64,000 bases of DNA from RGIG1918 sp964570895. GTDB lineage: Bacteria; Cyanobacteriota; Vampirovibrionia; Gastranaerophilales; Gastranaerophilaceae. Position numbers and translations under genes: made by a program. Positions 25,853 through 33,637 of the stretch are shown here, piece after piece; the stretch's first letter is position 1; every line of letters starts with the position of its first letter. The notes below the pieces were generated by a model. That model made no database searches. It saw nothing but the letters and a program-made list of their open reading frames with translations, and was not told the DNA's origin. The stretch is taken from positions 39,971-103,970 of the forward strand of contig CAZMZD010000004.1 of assembly GCA_964570895.1 (NCBI GenBank), read 5' to 3'.

Positions 25853-26653
25853 TTACATCTTTTCAATAATCTTTTTCACAATTGAAGTAAATTTCACACC
25901 GGCTAATCTACCCGCTTCAACCACTTCTTCATGAGATAATTTAACATCAGAAATGCCTGACGCAAGATTTGTTACAAGGCTTATCGCCAAAACTTCAAGC
26001 CCCATGTGGTTTGCAACAATTACTTCGGGAACAGTGCTCATTCCAACTAAATCAGCGCCCCACAATTTAAACATTTGAATTTCAGCAGGCGTTTCATAGC
26101 TTGGGCCTGTTGTTGCAAGATAAACACCTTCTTTTAAAGCAACTCCTTCGCCTTGCGCCACATTTGAAGCCAATTCGCGAAGCCTTTTTGAATATGCCTC
26201 TGTCATATCAGGAAATCTTGGGCCTAATTCATCATCATTTTTCCCGATTAAAGGGTTTGCGCCAAGGAAATTAATGTGGTCTTTGATTAAAACCAAATCT
26301 CCTGATTTATAAGTGGAATTAATACCACCTGCGGCATTCGATAAAATTACTTTTTTAACACCTAATTTCGCAAGAACTTTGAGCGGAAAAGTTGTTTCTG
26401 CAAGAGTGTGGCCTTCGTAAAAATGCAACCTTCCTTGCATTACAACAAGTTTTTTCCCATGCAATTCCGTAAAGAATAATTTTGACTTATGCCCCACAAC
26501 AGTTGAAGTTTTAAAATTCGGGATGTCTTTATAATCAACAGAAATTCCCTCTAAGCCTTCTGCGAAACCGCCAAGACCGGAACCTAAGACAACTAGAATT
26601 TCAGGAATAAAATCACCTAAAATATTTTTTAAATATTTAATACTTTCTTGCAT
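25853..26653 (-). CDS. punA: Purine nucleoside phosphorylase
   Basis: It cleaves purine nucleosides to base and ribose-1-phosphate. 266 residues of the trimeric PNP-I type: LVVLGSGLGGFAEGL near residue 22, VVGHKSKL, QGRLHFYEGH near 82, SNAAGGIN near 112, YLATTGPSYETPAEI near 188, GADLVGMSTVPEV near 208 and TNLASGIS near 238. ATG 26653 has AAGGGC upstream. It sits between rpoZ and the sigma gene in one minus-strand run. Confidence 0.95.
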   Translation of the reverse strand: MQESIKYLKNILGDFIPEILVVLGSGLGGFAEGLEGISVDYKDIPNFKTSTVVGHKSKLFFTELHGKKLVVMQGRLHFYEGHTLAETTFPLKVLAKLGVKKVILSNAAGGINSTYKSGDLVLIKDHINFLGANPLIGKNDDELGPRFPDMTEAYSKRLRELASNVAQGEGVALKEGVYLATTGPSYETPAEIQMFKLWGADLVGMSTVPEVIVANHMGLEVLAISLVTNLASGISDVKLSHEEVVEAGRLAGVKFTSIVKKIIEKM

Positions 26654-26668
26654 TAAATAGCCCTTATA

Positions 26669-26914
26669 TTAGCCAACAAGACCCGCGTCATCTGATTCGG
26701 AAGCTTTTACCATAATTGCATGTTGCACAGGTTTTTCTTTTTTAATTGCAGGGTCAAAAGATTGGTCAAAGTCATAACCAAAATCATCTTTAGATTTTTT
26801 TACTTGAGATTCATCAACAAGCCTTTTTGCAAGCTCAATTAATTCATATACTAATTGATATCTATTTTCACATTTATCATTTAAATCCCAAGCTGTTTTA
26901 GTTATTTGACTCAT
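26669..26914 (-). CDS. rpoZ: RNA polymerase omega subunit
   Basis: 81 residues. NRYQLVYELIELAKRLVDES (about residues 17-36) matches the conserved omega helix NRYxLVxxxxxRAxxL, and KPVQHAIMVK (about 60-69) matches the KPVxxAIxE segment; together they resemble the cyanobacterial omega form. Omega helps assemble beta-prime. ATG 26914 has TAGGAG eight bases upstream. It lies just upstream of punA and a sigma gene. Confidence 0.75.
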   Translation of the reverse strand: MSQITKTAWDLNDKCENRYQLVYELIELAKRLVDESQVKKSKDDFGYDFDQSFDPAIKKEKPVQHAIMVKASESDDAGLVG

Positions 26915-26990
26915 ATTTTGCTCCTAAAGTTATTCTTATAAATATCATACTATGGTAATTGAATTTTCGCAAATGGAAATTAAAACAGGG

Positions 26991-27749
26991 CTATATTTTT
27001 GCAGTATTTTTCTTTGCCATCTGCCAAAGTTCGTCCCATTCAGATAATGTTAGTTCGGAAAGTTCTTTTTTTGCATTTTTTTCCATATCTCGAAATCTCT
27101 TTTCAAACTTGTTGTTTGAGCGGATAAGCGCTTGTTCAGGGTCAATTTTATTCCATCTTGCAACATTTGCAAGGGCAAATAAAATATCGCCAAATTCTTC
27201 TTCTTTGTCTTCAAAATTTTTAGCGTTTTTAAATTCATCAATTTCACTTTTTAGACATTGCCAAACATCATCTTCAGATGCCCATTCAAAGCCAACTTTC
27301 ACAGCTTTTTTAGATAATTTTGCAGCGGTCATAAGCGCTGATTGAGATTTTGAAATGCCGTCTAGTACGCTTTTTCTATGAGTTTTTTCCTGTTTTTTAA
27401 TTTGTTCCCAATTATCTAAAATTTCATCTACAGAATGAACTTCAACTCCGCCGAACACATGCGGGTGCCTGCGGATTAATTTTTCATTTATGCCTTTAGC
27501 AACATCTTCAATATTAAATTCGCCTTCGTCTTCTGCAATTTGAGCATGGAGCACAACTTGAAGCAAAACATCGCCAAGCTCTTCTTTTAAATGTTTAATG
27601 TCACCTGAATTTATCGCGTCCACTGCTTCATACGCTTCTTCAAGCATATTTTGTCTGATTGTTTTGTGCGTTTGCGCCTTATCCCAATCGCAACCGTTTG
27701 GCGAACGCAGGGTTTTAATTGTTTCAACTAACTTTTCTAAATTCGACAT
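26991..27749 (-). CDS. mazG: Nucleoside triphosphate pyrophosphohydrolase MazG
   Basis: It removes non-canonical or excess NTPs. 252 residues and two MazG domains. The first has CDWDKAQTHKTIRQNMLEEAYE and LKEELGDVLLQVVLHA (EExxE and ExxD metal ligands) near residues 20-70. The second has VGFEWASEDDVWQCLKSEIDE and KEEEFGDILFALANVARW near 150-195. RRHPHVFGG near residue 93 is diagnostic. ATG 27749 has AAGGAA upstream. It is divergent from the activator gene at 27798. Confidence 0.95.
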   Translation of the reverse strand: MSNLEKLVETIKTLRSPNGCDWDKAQTHKTIRQNMLEEAYEAVDAINSGDIKHLKEELGDVLLQVVLHAQIAEDEGEFNIEDVAKGINEKLIRRHPHVFGGVEVHSVDEILDNWEQIKKQEKTHRKSVLDGISKSQSALMTAAKLSKKAVKVGFEWASEDDVWQCLKSEIDEFKNAKNFEDKEEEFGDILFALANVARWNKIDPEQALIRSNNKFEKRFRDMEKNAKKELSELTLSEWDELWQMAKKNTAKI

Positions 27750-27762
27750 AAAAATTTCCTTT

Positions 27763-27791
27763 TTGTATTTTAAAAGTTTTTATATTATTAT
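27763..27791 (+). promoter_or_regulatory. Promoter of the 27798 gene, leaderless configuration
   Basis: -35 TTGTAT at 27763-27768, 17-base spacer, -10 TATTAT at 27786-27791, six bases TAAACC, ATG 27798. Confidence 0.6.
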
Positions 27792-27797
27792 TAAACC

Positions 27798-28805
27798 ATG
27801 AAAGTTTTTTTAGGAATTGATGTTGGTTCAGTAACCACAAAATTAGCTCTCGTTGATGAGCATGGTAAATACGTAGAAGGCTATATGCTTAGAACTGCAG
27901 GGCAGCCCACAAAAGCTGTTCAAAAAGGTTTGAGCGAACTTTATGCCAAAAAGCAAGAAGATTGGGAAGTGACCTCAGTCGGAACAACAGGTTCAGGCAG
28001 AAACCTTGCGGGCGCGCTTGTTGGAGCGGATATCATAAAAAATGAAATTACGGCTCACGCAGTTGCAGCGTCAACTTATGTGCCTGATGTTCAAACTATT
28101 CTTGAAATTGGCGGGCAAGATTCAAAAATTATCATCTTAAGAGATGGCATTGTTACGGATTTTGCAATGAACACAGTTTGCGCAGCCGGAACAGGCAGTT
28201 TCTTAGACCAACAAGCAGGAAGATTAAATGTTCCTATTGAAGATTTTGGCGCAATCGCACTTCAATCAAAATCGCCTGCCAGAATTGCCGGTCGTTGCGG
28301 TGTTTTCGCTGAATCTGACTTAATCCACAAACAACAATTAGGTTACAGTGTTGAAGATTTATTATATGGGCTTTGCCAAGCGCTTGTTAGAAATTATCTT
28401 GCAAACTTAGCTCTTGGGAAAGAACTTTTGCCAACAGTTACCTTCCAAGGTGGCGTTGCAACAAACGTTGGTATGGTTAAAGCTTTTGAAGAAGCTTTGG
28501 GCACAAAAATTGTTGTTCCTGAAAACCATCAAATGATGGGCGCAATCGGCGCTGCATTACTTGCGATGGAACAATATCAGTTTGAAGGCAAAGAAACTAA
28601 ATTCAAAGGCTGGGAAACAAAAGATATGAGCTTCAACTCAATCACAATGACTTGCAGCGGCTGCTCAAACAATTGTGAAGTAATTACGATCGTTGAAGGC
28701 GAATATAGCGCGCCAAGCGCTGCTGATGGCGGCAAAATTTCAGATATTAAAGGAAACATTATTGCTCGCTGGGGCGGAACTTGCGGAAAATGGGATATGG
28801 CTTAA
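27798..28805 (+). CDS. 2-hydroxyacyl-CoA dehydratase activator-type ATPase (BcrAD/BadFG/HgdC family)
   Basis: An ASKHA-fold ATPase of 335 residues that, in characterised members, passes one electron to a dehydratase or reductase using a dimer-bridging [4Fe-4S] cluster. LGIDVGSVTTKLALVD is the phosphate-1 loop, and IGGQDSKII near residue 115 the second. Cys in NTVCAAGTGSF and in AGRCGVFAESDLIH are the cluster ligands. A further C-terminal Cys cluster CSGCSNNCEV near residue 293 and GGTCGKW at the end go beyond HgdC. No dehydratase subunit is adjacent, so its partner is unknown. Confidence 0.88.
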   Translation: MKVFLGIDVGSVTTKLALVDEHGKYVEGYMLRTAGQPTKAVQKGLSELYAKKQEDWEVTSVGTTGSGRNLAGALVGADIIKNEITAHAVAASTYVPDVQTILEIGGQDSKIIILRDGIVTDFAMNTVCAAGTGSFLDQQAGRLNVPIEDFGAIALQSKSPARIAGRCGVFAESDLIHKQQLGYSVEDLLYGLCQALVRNYLANLALGKELLPTVTFQGGVATNVGMVKAFEEALGTKIVVPENHQMMGAIGAALLAMEQYQFEGKETKFKGWETKDMSFNSITMTCSGCSNNCEVITIVEGEYSAPSAADGGKISDIKGNIIARWGGTCGKWDMA

Positions 28806-28812
28806 TTAGAGC

Positions 28813-29655
28813 CTAACATTTTACATATTCAATATCATCCCTAGATTTAAACCAAGTAATTTGCCTTTTGGCAAAATTTCTTGTATGTTGCTTTATTTTC
28901 TCAATCGCAAATTCTTTATCAGGATAAATTCCATTATCTAATTTTATAAATTCTTGATAACCGATTGTTGCTTCAAAAAGCGCCAAGTTTCCATATTTTT
29001 CAACATTTCTTCTATATTCAGCTTCAAGCCCCATCTCAACCATCAAATCCACTCTTTTGTTAATTCTTTCATATAGGTCGCTTCGCGTGATATCAGGGGC
29101 AATCATTTTATATGGCAACTTTTGAGGTTTAGAGCTCCCTGTTTCGCCTGCAAGGGCTATCTCTATTGCGCGAATAACTCGCTCTCTATTTTCAGGCGCA
29201 ATTTCGCGCGCTCTTTTTTCATTCAAATCAAGCAGCATATCATATAAAACAAGAGATGATTTTTTGCTCAAACTTTCTCTCAACTCGTAATTTGGCGCAA
29301 CTTCAGGAATATCAACAAGCCCAAGGAGAGAAGAAATATAAAACCACGTTCCCCCTGCCACAATCACTTTTTTCCCTCTTGATTGAATATCTGAAATAAC
29401 CTCAAGCGCGCGGTTTTTAAATTCACCCGCAGAAAATTCTTCATCGGGAGATAAAATATCTAACATGTGATGGGGAATGCCAGCCATTTCGCTCTGCATA
29501 ACTTTTGCTGAAACTATGTCTAAATCTTTATATACACTTCTTGAATCAGCGCAGATTATCTCTGCATTATTCACACTTGCTATCTTGATTGCAAGTTTTG
29601 TCTTCCCCGAGGCAGTCGCCCCCGTTATCACTAATATTTCCGAAATTTCTTGCAT
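28813..29655 (-). CDS. miaA: tRNA dimethylallyltransferase MiaA
   Basis: It adds a dimethylallyl group to A37 of UNN-decoding tRNAs. 280 residues, slightly short for the family. P-loop VITGATASGKTKLA at about residues 8-21, CADSRSVYKDLDI near 35, HHMLDILSP near 61, VAGGTWFYI near 100, RVIRAIEIAL near 158, and QITWFKSR near the C-terminus. The start ATG 29655 lies 89 bases inside the preceding membrane-protein gene and has no Shine-Dalgarno. Confidence 0.94.
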   Translation of the reverse strand: MQEISEILVITGATASGKTKLAIKIASVNNAEIICADSRSVYKDLDIVSAKVMQSEMAGIPHHMLDILSPDEEFSAGEFKNRALEVISDIQSRGKKVIVAGGTWFYISSLLGLVDIPEVAPNYELRESLSKKSSLVLYDMLLDLNEKRAREIAPENRERVIRAIEIALAGETGSSKPQKLPYKMIAPDITRSDLYERINKRVDLMVEMGLEAEYRRNVEKYGNLALFEATIGYQEFIKLDNGIYPDKEFAIEKIKQHTRNFAKRQITWFKSRDDIEYVKC

Positions 29656-30463
29656 AATAATTAAATATTAGCACAGTTAAAAAGACAAAGAAATAAATCC
29701 CCGCAACCATATATAAAAATGACAATATCGGATTTAAAACCGTAAGCGGCGCAAGTTGAGTGTATATAAACAACATTAAAGCAATTATGATGTTAAAAAA
29801 TATCACTGCAAAAGGCTTTTTGAACAATGCTTCAAAAGAATAAGCATACGCCATTAGAGGGTTTTTTGTTTCTTTTTTGTTGAAATAAAGAGCGGATACC
29901 CAAAATAATGTGAGCACGCTGTATATTCCGCTTGTCACAAGAAATAACACTTCCCAAGAAAATAATTTTAAAAGTTTTTCGTTTGGAAGCGCTTTAAAAT
30001 ATGCGACCATTGCTTCGTTTGATTGGGTTATTATTTTTAAATCATTTGCAAGAAAATCAATTTTTCCAAAAAACTTTTCAGCAACAATAATATCGAGATA
30101 AATTATCACCAAAAATATAACATAATAAAGGAAAATGCCCCCCGCAAGAGGAAGAATATATTTTGTAATTCCTTCAAAGAAATTTTTTCTTAATGCAATT
30201 GAAGATTTTATTCTTTCAACTTCGTCTGCAAAACCCTTGTTATTGTTTAAAATAGCTTGCTTTACCATTTCAAACCAACCTGCAAAAAAAGCAGCAGAAA
30301 AAAGAAAAAGCCCAAAAAAGATAATATTTGCAATTATCATATTCGAAGAAAGAACTGTTTTTTGCAAAATTAATGTGAAAATTATCATGTACAATACAAA
30401 AAACAATGGGATAATATGATTTGAAGTTGTTATTATAAATGACCTCTTAAAAATGTTAAACAT
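29567..30463 (-). CDS. Polytopic membrane protein of unknown function
   Basis: 298 residues with about six membrane segments (roughly residues 18-38, 42-65, 103-127, 168-190, 215-235 and 245-280), a charged loop NKGFADEVERIKSSIALRKN after the second, and a hydrophilic Cys-containing tail. I recognise no family; the shape resembles DUF4013-like integral proteins. ATG 30463 has GGAG five bases upstream. Its last 30 codons overlap the start of miaA in another frame, so the two are probably translated from one message. Confidence 0.6.
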   Translation of the reverse strand: MFNIFKRSFIITTSNHIIPLFFVLYMIIFTLILQKTVLSSNMIIANIIFFGLFLFSAAFFAGWFEMVKQAILNNNKGFADEVERIKSSIALRKNFFEGITKYILPLAGGIFLYYVIFLVIIYLDIIVAEKFFGKIDFLANDLKIITQSNEAMVAYFKALPNEKLLKLFSWEVLFLVTSGIYSVLTLFWVSALYFNKKETKNPLMAYAYSFEALFKKPFAVIFFNIIIALMLFIYTQLAPLTVLNPILSFLYMVAGIYFFVFLTVLIFNYYARNFGNISDNGGDCLGEDKTCNQDSKCE

Positions 30464-30538
30464 TTCTACTCCATATAATTAAAAAATAAATTTATGATAT
30501 TATATTAGATGTAAAATAAGTAGTTTACAAGAGATAAA

Positions 30539-31216
30539 ATGTTAAGATTTAATACGCAACATAACATGTCGGGAACGCTTATCTGCGTTGAAGGAATAGA
30601 CGGTTCCGGAAAAAGCACGCAGATAGATTTGTTATACACATGGCTAAAATCTAAAAAACTTGATGTGATTTTAACTCAATGGAATTCTTCTGACCTCATC
30701 GCAGACACAACAAAACGTGCAAAAAAGAAAAATCTTCTCTCTGGGCGAACATTTAGTTTGCTTCATGCCGTTGATTTTGCAGATAGACATGAAAAAATTA
30801 TTATGCCGGCTCTTCGCGCAGGTTTTATTGTTCTTGCAGACAGATATGTTTACACAGCCTTTGCGAGAGATGTTGCAAGAAATGTTGACAAAAAATGGGT
30901 CAGAAATATGTATTCTTTTGCCGTAAAACCGGATATGGCACTTTTTTTCGATGTTAGCGCAAAAGTTTCATTAAATAGAATTTGCACAAACAGGCAACCT
31001 AAATTCTATGAAGCAGGTATGGATATGCAACTTTCAAACAATCCATATAAAAGCTATTTGCTTTTCCAAAACAGAGTTATAGAAGAATATAAAGATATGG
31101 TTGAAGAATATGGGCTTGTGAAAATTGATGCGCTCGATTCAATCCACAACCAACAAAAATATGTAAGGCAAATTACAACAGAATTACTTGAGAAAAAAGG
31201 AATTAATTTAGAATAG
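30539..31216 (+). CDS. tmk: Thymidylate kinase
   Basis: It phosphorylates dTMP to dTDP. 225 residues. P-loop CVEGIDGSGKSTQID at about residues 15-29, LADRYVYTAFARD near 100 (the DRY motif) and LFFDVSAKVSLNRI near 135. The LID lacks the common pattern and reads RQPKFYEAGMDM. ATG 30539 has only a weak AGAGAT site; ATG 30566 would be shorter by nine residues. It is followed nine bases later by pdxJ, which has its own AGGAG. Confidence 0.88.
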   Translation: MLRFNTQHNMSGTLICVEGIDGSGKSTQIDLLYTWLKSKKLDVILTQWNSSDLIADTTKRAKKKNLLSGRTFSLLHAVDFADRHEKIIMPALRAGFIVLADRYVYTAFARDVARNVDKKWVRNMYSFAVKPDMALFFDVSAKVSLNRICTNRQPKFYEAGMDMQLSNNPYKSYLLFQNRVIEEYKDMVEEYGLVKIDALDSIHNQQKYVRQITTELLEKKGINLE

Positions 31217-31224
31217 GAGTTTTA

Positions 31225-31932
31225 ATGAAACTTGGAGTTAATATAGACCACGTTGCAACACTTAGAAACGCAAGAGGCGGGGCAGAGCCAAGCGTTCTTG
31301 AAGCAGGTTTTATATGCGATAAATTGGGTGTTGCAGAAATTACAACTCATTTAAGAGAAGACAGACGTCACATTAAAGACAAAGATGTGTACGCTCTTAA
31401 AAAACAAGCAAAAACTCCGATAAATTTAGAAATGGCGGCAACAGAAGAAATTCAAAAAATCGCTTTGGATGTTGTGCCACATAGCGTTTGCCTTGTTCCC
31501 GAAAAAAGACAAGAAGTCACAACGGAAGGCGGGCTTGATATTGCAGGTCAAAAAGAAAAATTGGCGAAATTCATAAAACCATTGCAAGAAAAAGGAATTA
31601 TAGTGAGCCTTTTTATTGACCCTGACGAAGCACAAGTTCGCGCAAGCGCAGAAATTGGGGCAGATTATGTGGAACTTCACACGGGTTCTTTCTCTGAAGC
31701 TACAGGTGATGAAGTTGAAATTGAATTTGAAAAACTAAAAACAGCTGCGGAACTTGCTCAAAGCTTGGGTTTAAAAGTGAACGCAGGGCACGGTTTAAAT
31801 TATCAAAATGTTCACTATATGCACAAAATTAAAGGAATAGACGAGCTTAATATCGGGCACAGCATTATATCTCGCGCGGTGTTTGTGGGCTTAGAAGCAG
31901 CTATATCTGAAATGAAAAGTTTGATTGAATAA
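31225..31932 (+). CDS. pdxJ: Pyridoxine 5'-phosphate synthase
   Basis: It condenses 1-deoxyxylulose 5-phosphate with 3-amino-1-hydroxyacetone phosphate in vitamin B6 synthesis. 235 residues: LGVNIDHVATLRNARGG at the start, ITTHLREDRRHI near residue 40, NLEMAAT near 70, LVPEKRQEVTTEGGLD near 92, VSLFIDPD near 125 and NAGHGLNYQNV near 188. ATG 31225 has TAGGAG upstream. Confidence 0.97.
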   Translation: MKLGVNIDHVATLRNARGGAEPSVLEAGFICDKLGVAEITTHLREDRRHIKDKDVYALKKQAKTPINLEMAATEEIQKIALDVVPHSVCLVPEKRQEVTTEGGLDIAGQKEKLAKFIKPLQEKGIIVSLFIDPDEAQVRASAEIGADYVELHTGSFSEATGDEVEIEFEKLKTAAELAQSLGLKVNAGHGLNYQNVHYMHKIKGIDELNIGHSIISRAVFVGLEAAISEMKSLIE

Positions 31933-32382
31933 CTAGTTTTCATATTCAAGCTGTCTTTCATTTTTTCTTTTGTAAAATTCGTAGACATCCGGCGCATAAA
32001 GTTTCATTAAACCGTCAAAAATGCCCACATCGTCGCTTTCTTTGATTGTGATTTTATTGTTTTGCATTTTTTTCCTTGAAACATTAACGCCCGCAGGAAT
32101 TGACACCCCGCGCAGCATTTTTTGCTGGCTTGCAATTTTCAATCTTTCAACTCTTTTTGGAATTGAACATTCTTGAAAACTCTCTCCAAATAAATAATCT
32201 TCAAGCGCTTCTATTCTATATAAAATATCCTCATTTTCTCGTTTATTTTGAAAATGCCTATCTTCCATAATTTTAATTGCCCGCAGGGTTTTTTTATCAA
32301 TTTGAAAATCTTGCGACCGAACAGGAAGAAAAAGAAGAATTAAAAAGAAAATAGTAAAAAATTTAAACTTTTGAGAGCGCAT
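31933..32382 (-). CDS. Secreted small protein with LE-FG motif, unknown function
   Basis: 149 residues. A clear signal peptide FKFFTIFFLILLFLPVRS covers about residues 6-23. The mature part contains ILYRIEALEDYLFGE (about 52-66) followed by IPKRVERLKIA. The RIxxLExxxFG then RIxRL rhythm resembles short repeats I recall in secreted proteins of the melainabacterial and cyanobacterial lineage, but I cannot name the domain. No Shine-Dalgarno and no well-placed -10 box precede ATG 32382. The stop codon abuts that of the convergent pdxJ. Confidence 0.55.
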   Translation of the reverse strand: MRSQKFKFFTIFFLILLFLPVRSQDFQIDKKTLRAIKIMEDRHFQNKRENEDILYRIEALEDYLFGESFQECSIPKRVERLKIASQQKMLRGVSIPAGVNVSRKKMQNNKITIKESDDVGIFDGLMKLYAPDVYEFYKRKNERQLEYEN

Positions 32383-32539
32383 GTTTTTAAAAGTTTAAAT
32401 TTAATTGTTAAGAAATTTATCAGACAGGCAAAATTTTAAAAGAATATATTAACAAATGTAACAATTATATTTAAAAACATAAAGTAAATTAAAAAAATGC
32501 CGATTTAGATAATACAAAGGTAAGGATTGGACAATAACA

Positions 32540-33112
32540 GTGAAAAAATTATTTTATATGGCTTTAGTTATGATGATGATTGCAATCGGACAAGCAATGG
32601 TTTGCGCTGATAATTATGAAGCAATCACAACAAACGCTAAAATCACTTCTTCAATCCAAGCCCTTGAATCAATTAACAGATACGATGTAATTTCAATTTT
32701 AAAAGGCAATAACACAACAAGAAAACCAATCAGAGTTATGTTTCGTGAATTAGAAGTTTACGGACTTGCAAATTGCGAAGCGGTTACTTTAAAAACAAAA
32801 ACAGGCGGGCTTGTTATTTATATCAACAAAAAACACCAAAACGCCCCAACTGAAGCAATCGCTTGCTTAATCGCGCATGAAAGCCAACACCACACTCAAA
32901 CAGGCACAAAACAAGAAGAAATCAGAGCCTGGGTTAAAGAAGTTTCAACTTGGAACGCATTTGTGAGAAAAAATCCTACAGTTGTTCAATCAAATTCCCC
33001 ACTTGTTAAAAGAGAAAACTATATAAACAAAGTTTATCTTGCTGACAATCAAGGTTCAAAAGGAATTGAAAAAGTTGTTTCAGGAATTGCAATGTATAAA
33101 GGCTTAAACTAA
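32540..33112 (+). CDS. Secreted protein with HExxHH zinc-peptidase-like motif
   Basis: 190 residues with a signal peptide (KLFYMALVMMMIAIGQAMVCA, about residues 3-23 with charged start). Later, CLIAHESQHHTQTGTKQEEIRAW at about residues 111-133 holds HESQH, the zinc-peptidase HExxH pattern, with a Glu 13 residues on that could be the third ligand as in gluzincins. GGLVIYINKKH before it would be the edge strand. No family is recognised. The start is GTG 32540, with AAGGA rather far upstream. Its 3' end overlaps the convergent DUF721 gene by nine bases. Confidence 0.55.
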   Translation: MKKLFYMALVMMMIAIGQAMVCADNYEAITTNAKITSSIQALESINRYDVISILKGNNTTRKPIRVMFRELEVYGLANCEAVTLKTKTGGLVIYINKKHQNAPTEAIACLIAHESQHHTQTGTKQEEIRAWVKEVSTWNAFVRKNPTVVQSNSPLVKRENYINKVYLADNQGSKGIEKVVSGIAMYKGLN

Positions 33113-33637
33113 ACCCCTGTGCTTGTTTCGCAAAACTTCAGCTTTCAAACTTTTAATTATATCCATATAATATTTTTCTTTTAATTCAGGGGATAAAAAC
33201 TCCATTTTTTCAACATTTTCAAAAATAAGGTTTTCGTCTTCTTTTGAAATTTCTTGAGATAAAACTTCTTCTTCTGTATATTCTACAAAATTTGTATCCT
33301 CATTTTCATCAAAAAATGCTTTTTCTGTTTTCCAATTTTTATAAGAAAAAACAATATCAGAAACTTTAATCCCAAGGGGAGCAGCATATACCATAAGTTT
33401 ATCAATTATTTTTTTTGAAAACATTGATAATTCTTGAGTAATTGCTGAATTTTTGCACTCTACATATAATTTTTCAAATTTTATTGCCGTTGGGCGCGTG
33501 AACTTTGCGAATTTAAAGCCAACAATTTCTTCCCAAAAAGAAAACAATGTTGAACATTTAAGCGCAAACTTATATTTTGGGTTTGCGCTTAAATCGTTTT
33601 CTAAAACATCTTTAATTGTTGAAAAATTTTCTGTCAT
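33104..33637 (-). CDS. DUF721 (DciA-like) family protein
   Basis: 177 residues. The N-terminal half reads FSLWEE-like (FSFWEEIVGFKFAKFTRPTAIKFEKLYVEC), TQELSMFSKKIIDKL and GIKVSDIVFSY, which follows the DUF721 pattern (W.~~vG..~a~ht~p..~~.g.L.v.~~s..wa.eL). In some bacteria this domain is DciA, the replicative helicase loader. The C-terminal half is acidic and unassigned. ATG 33637 shares its A with the TAA stop of metK (TAATG) and has AAAGG upstream, so it is coupled to metK. Confidence 0.7.
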   Translation of the reverse strand: MTENFSTIKDVLENDLSANPKYKFALKCSTLFSFWEEIVGFKFAKFTRPTAIKFEKLYVECKNSAITQELSMFSKKIIDKLMVYAAPLGIKVSDIVFSYKNWKTEKAFFDENEDTNFVEYTEEEVLSQEISKEDENLIFENVEKMEFLSPELKEKYYMDIIKSLKAEVLRNKHRGLV

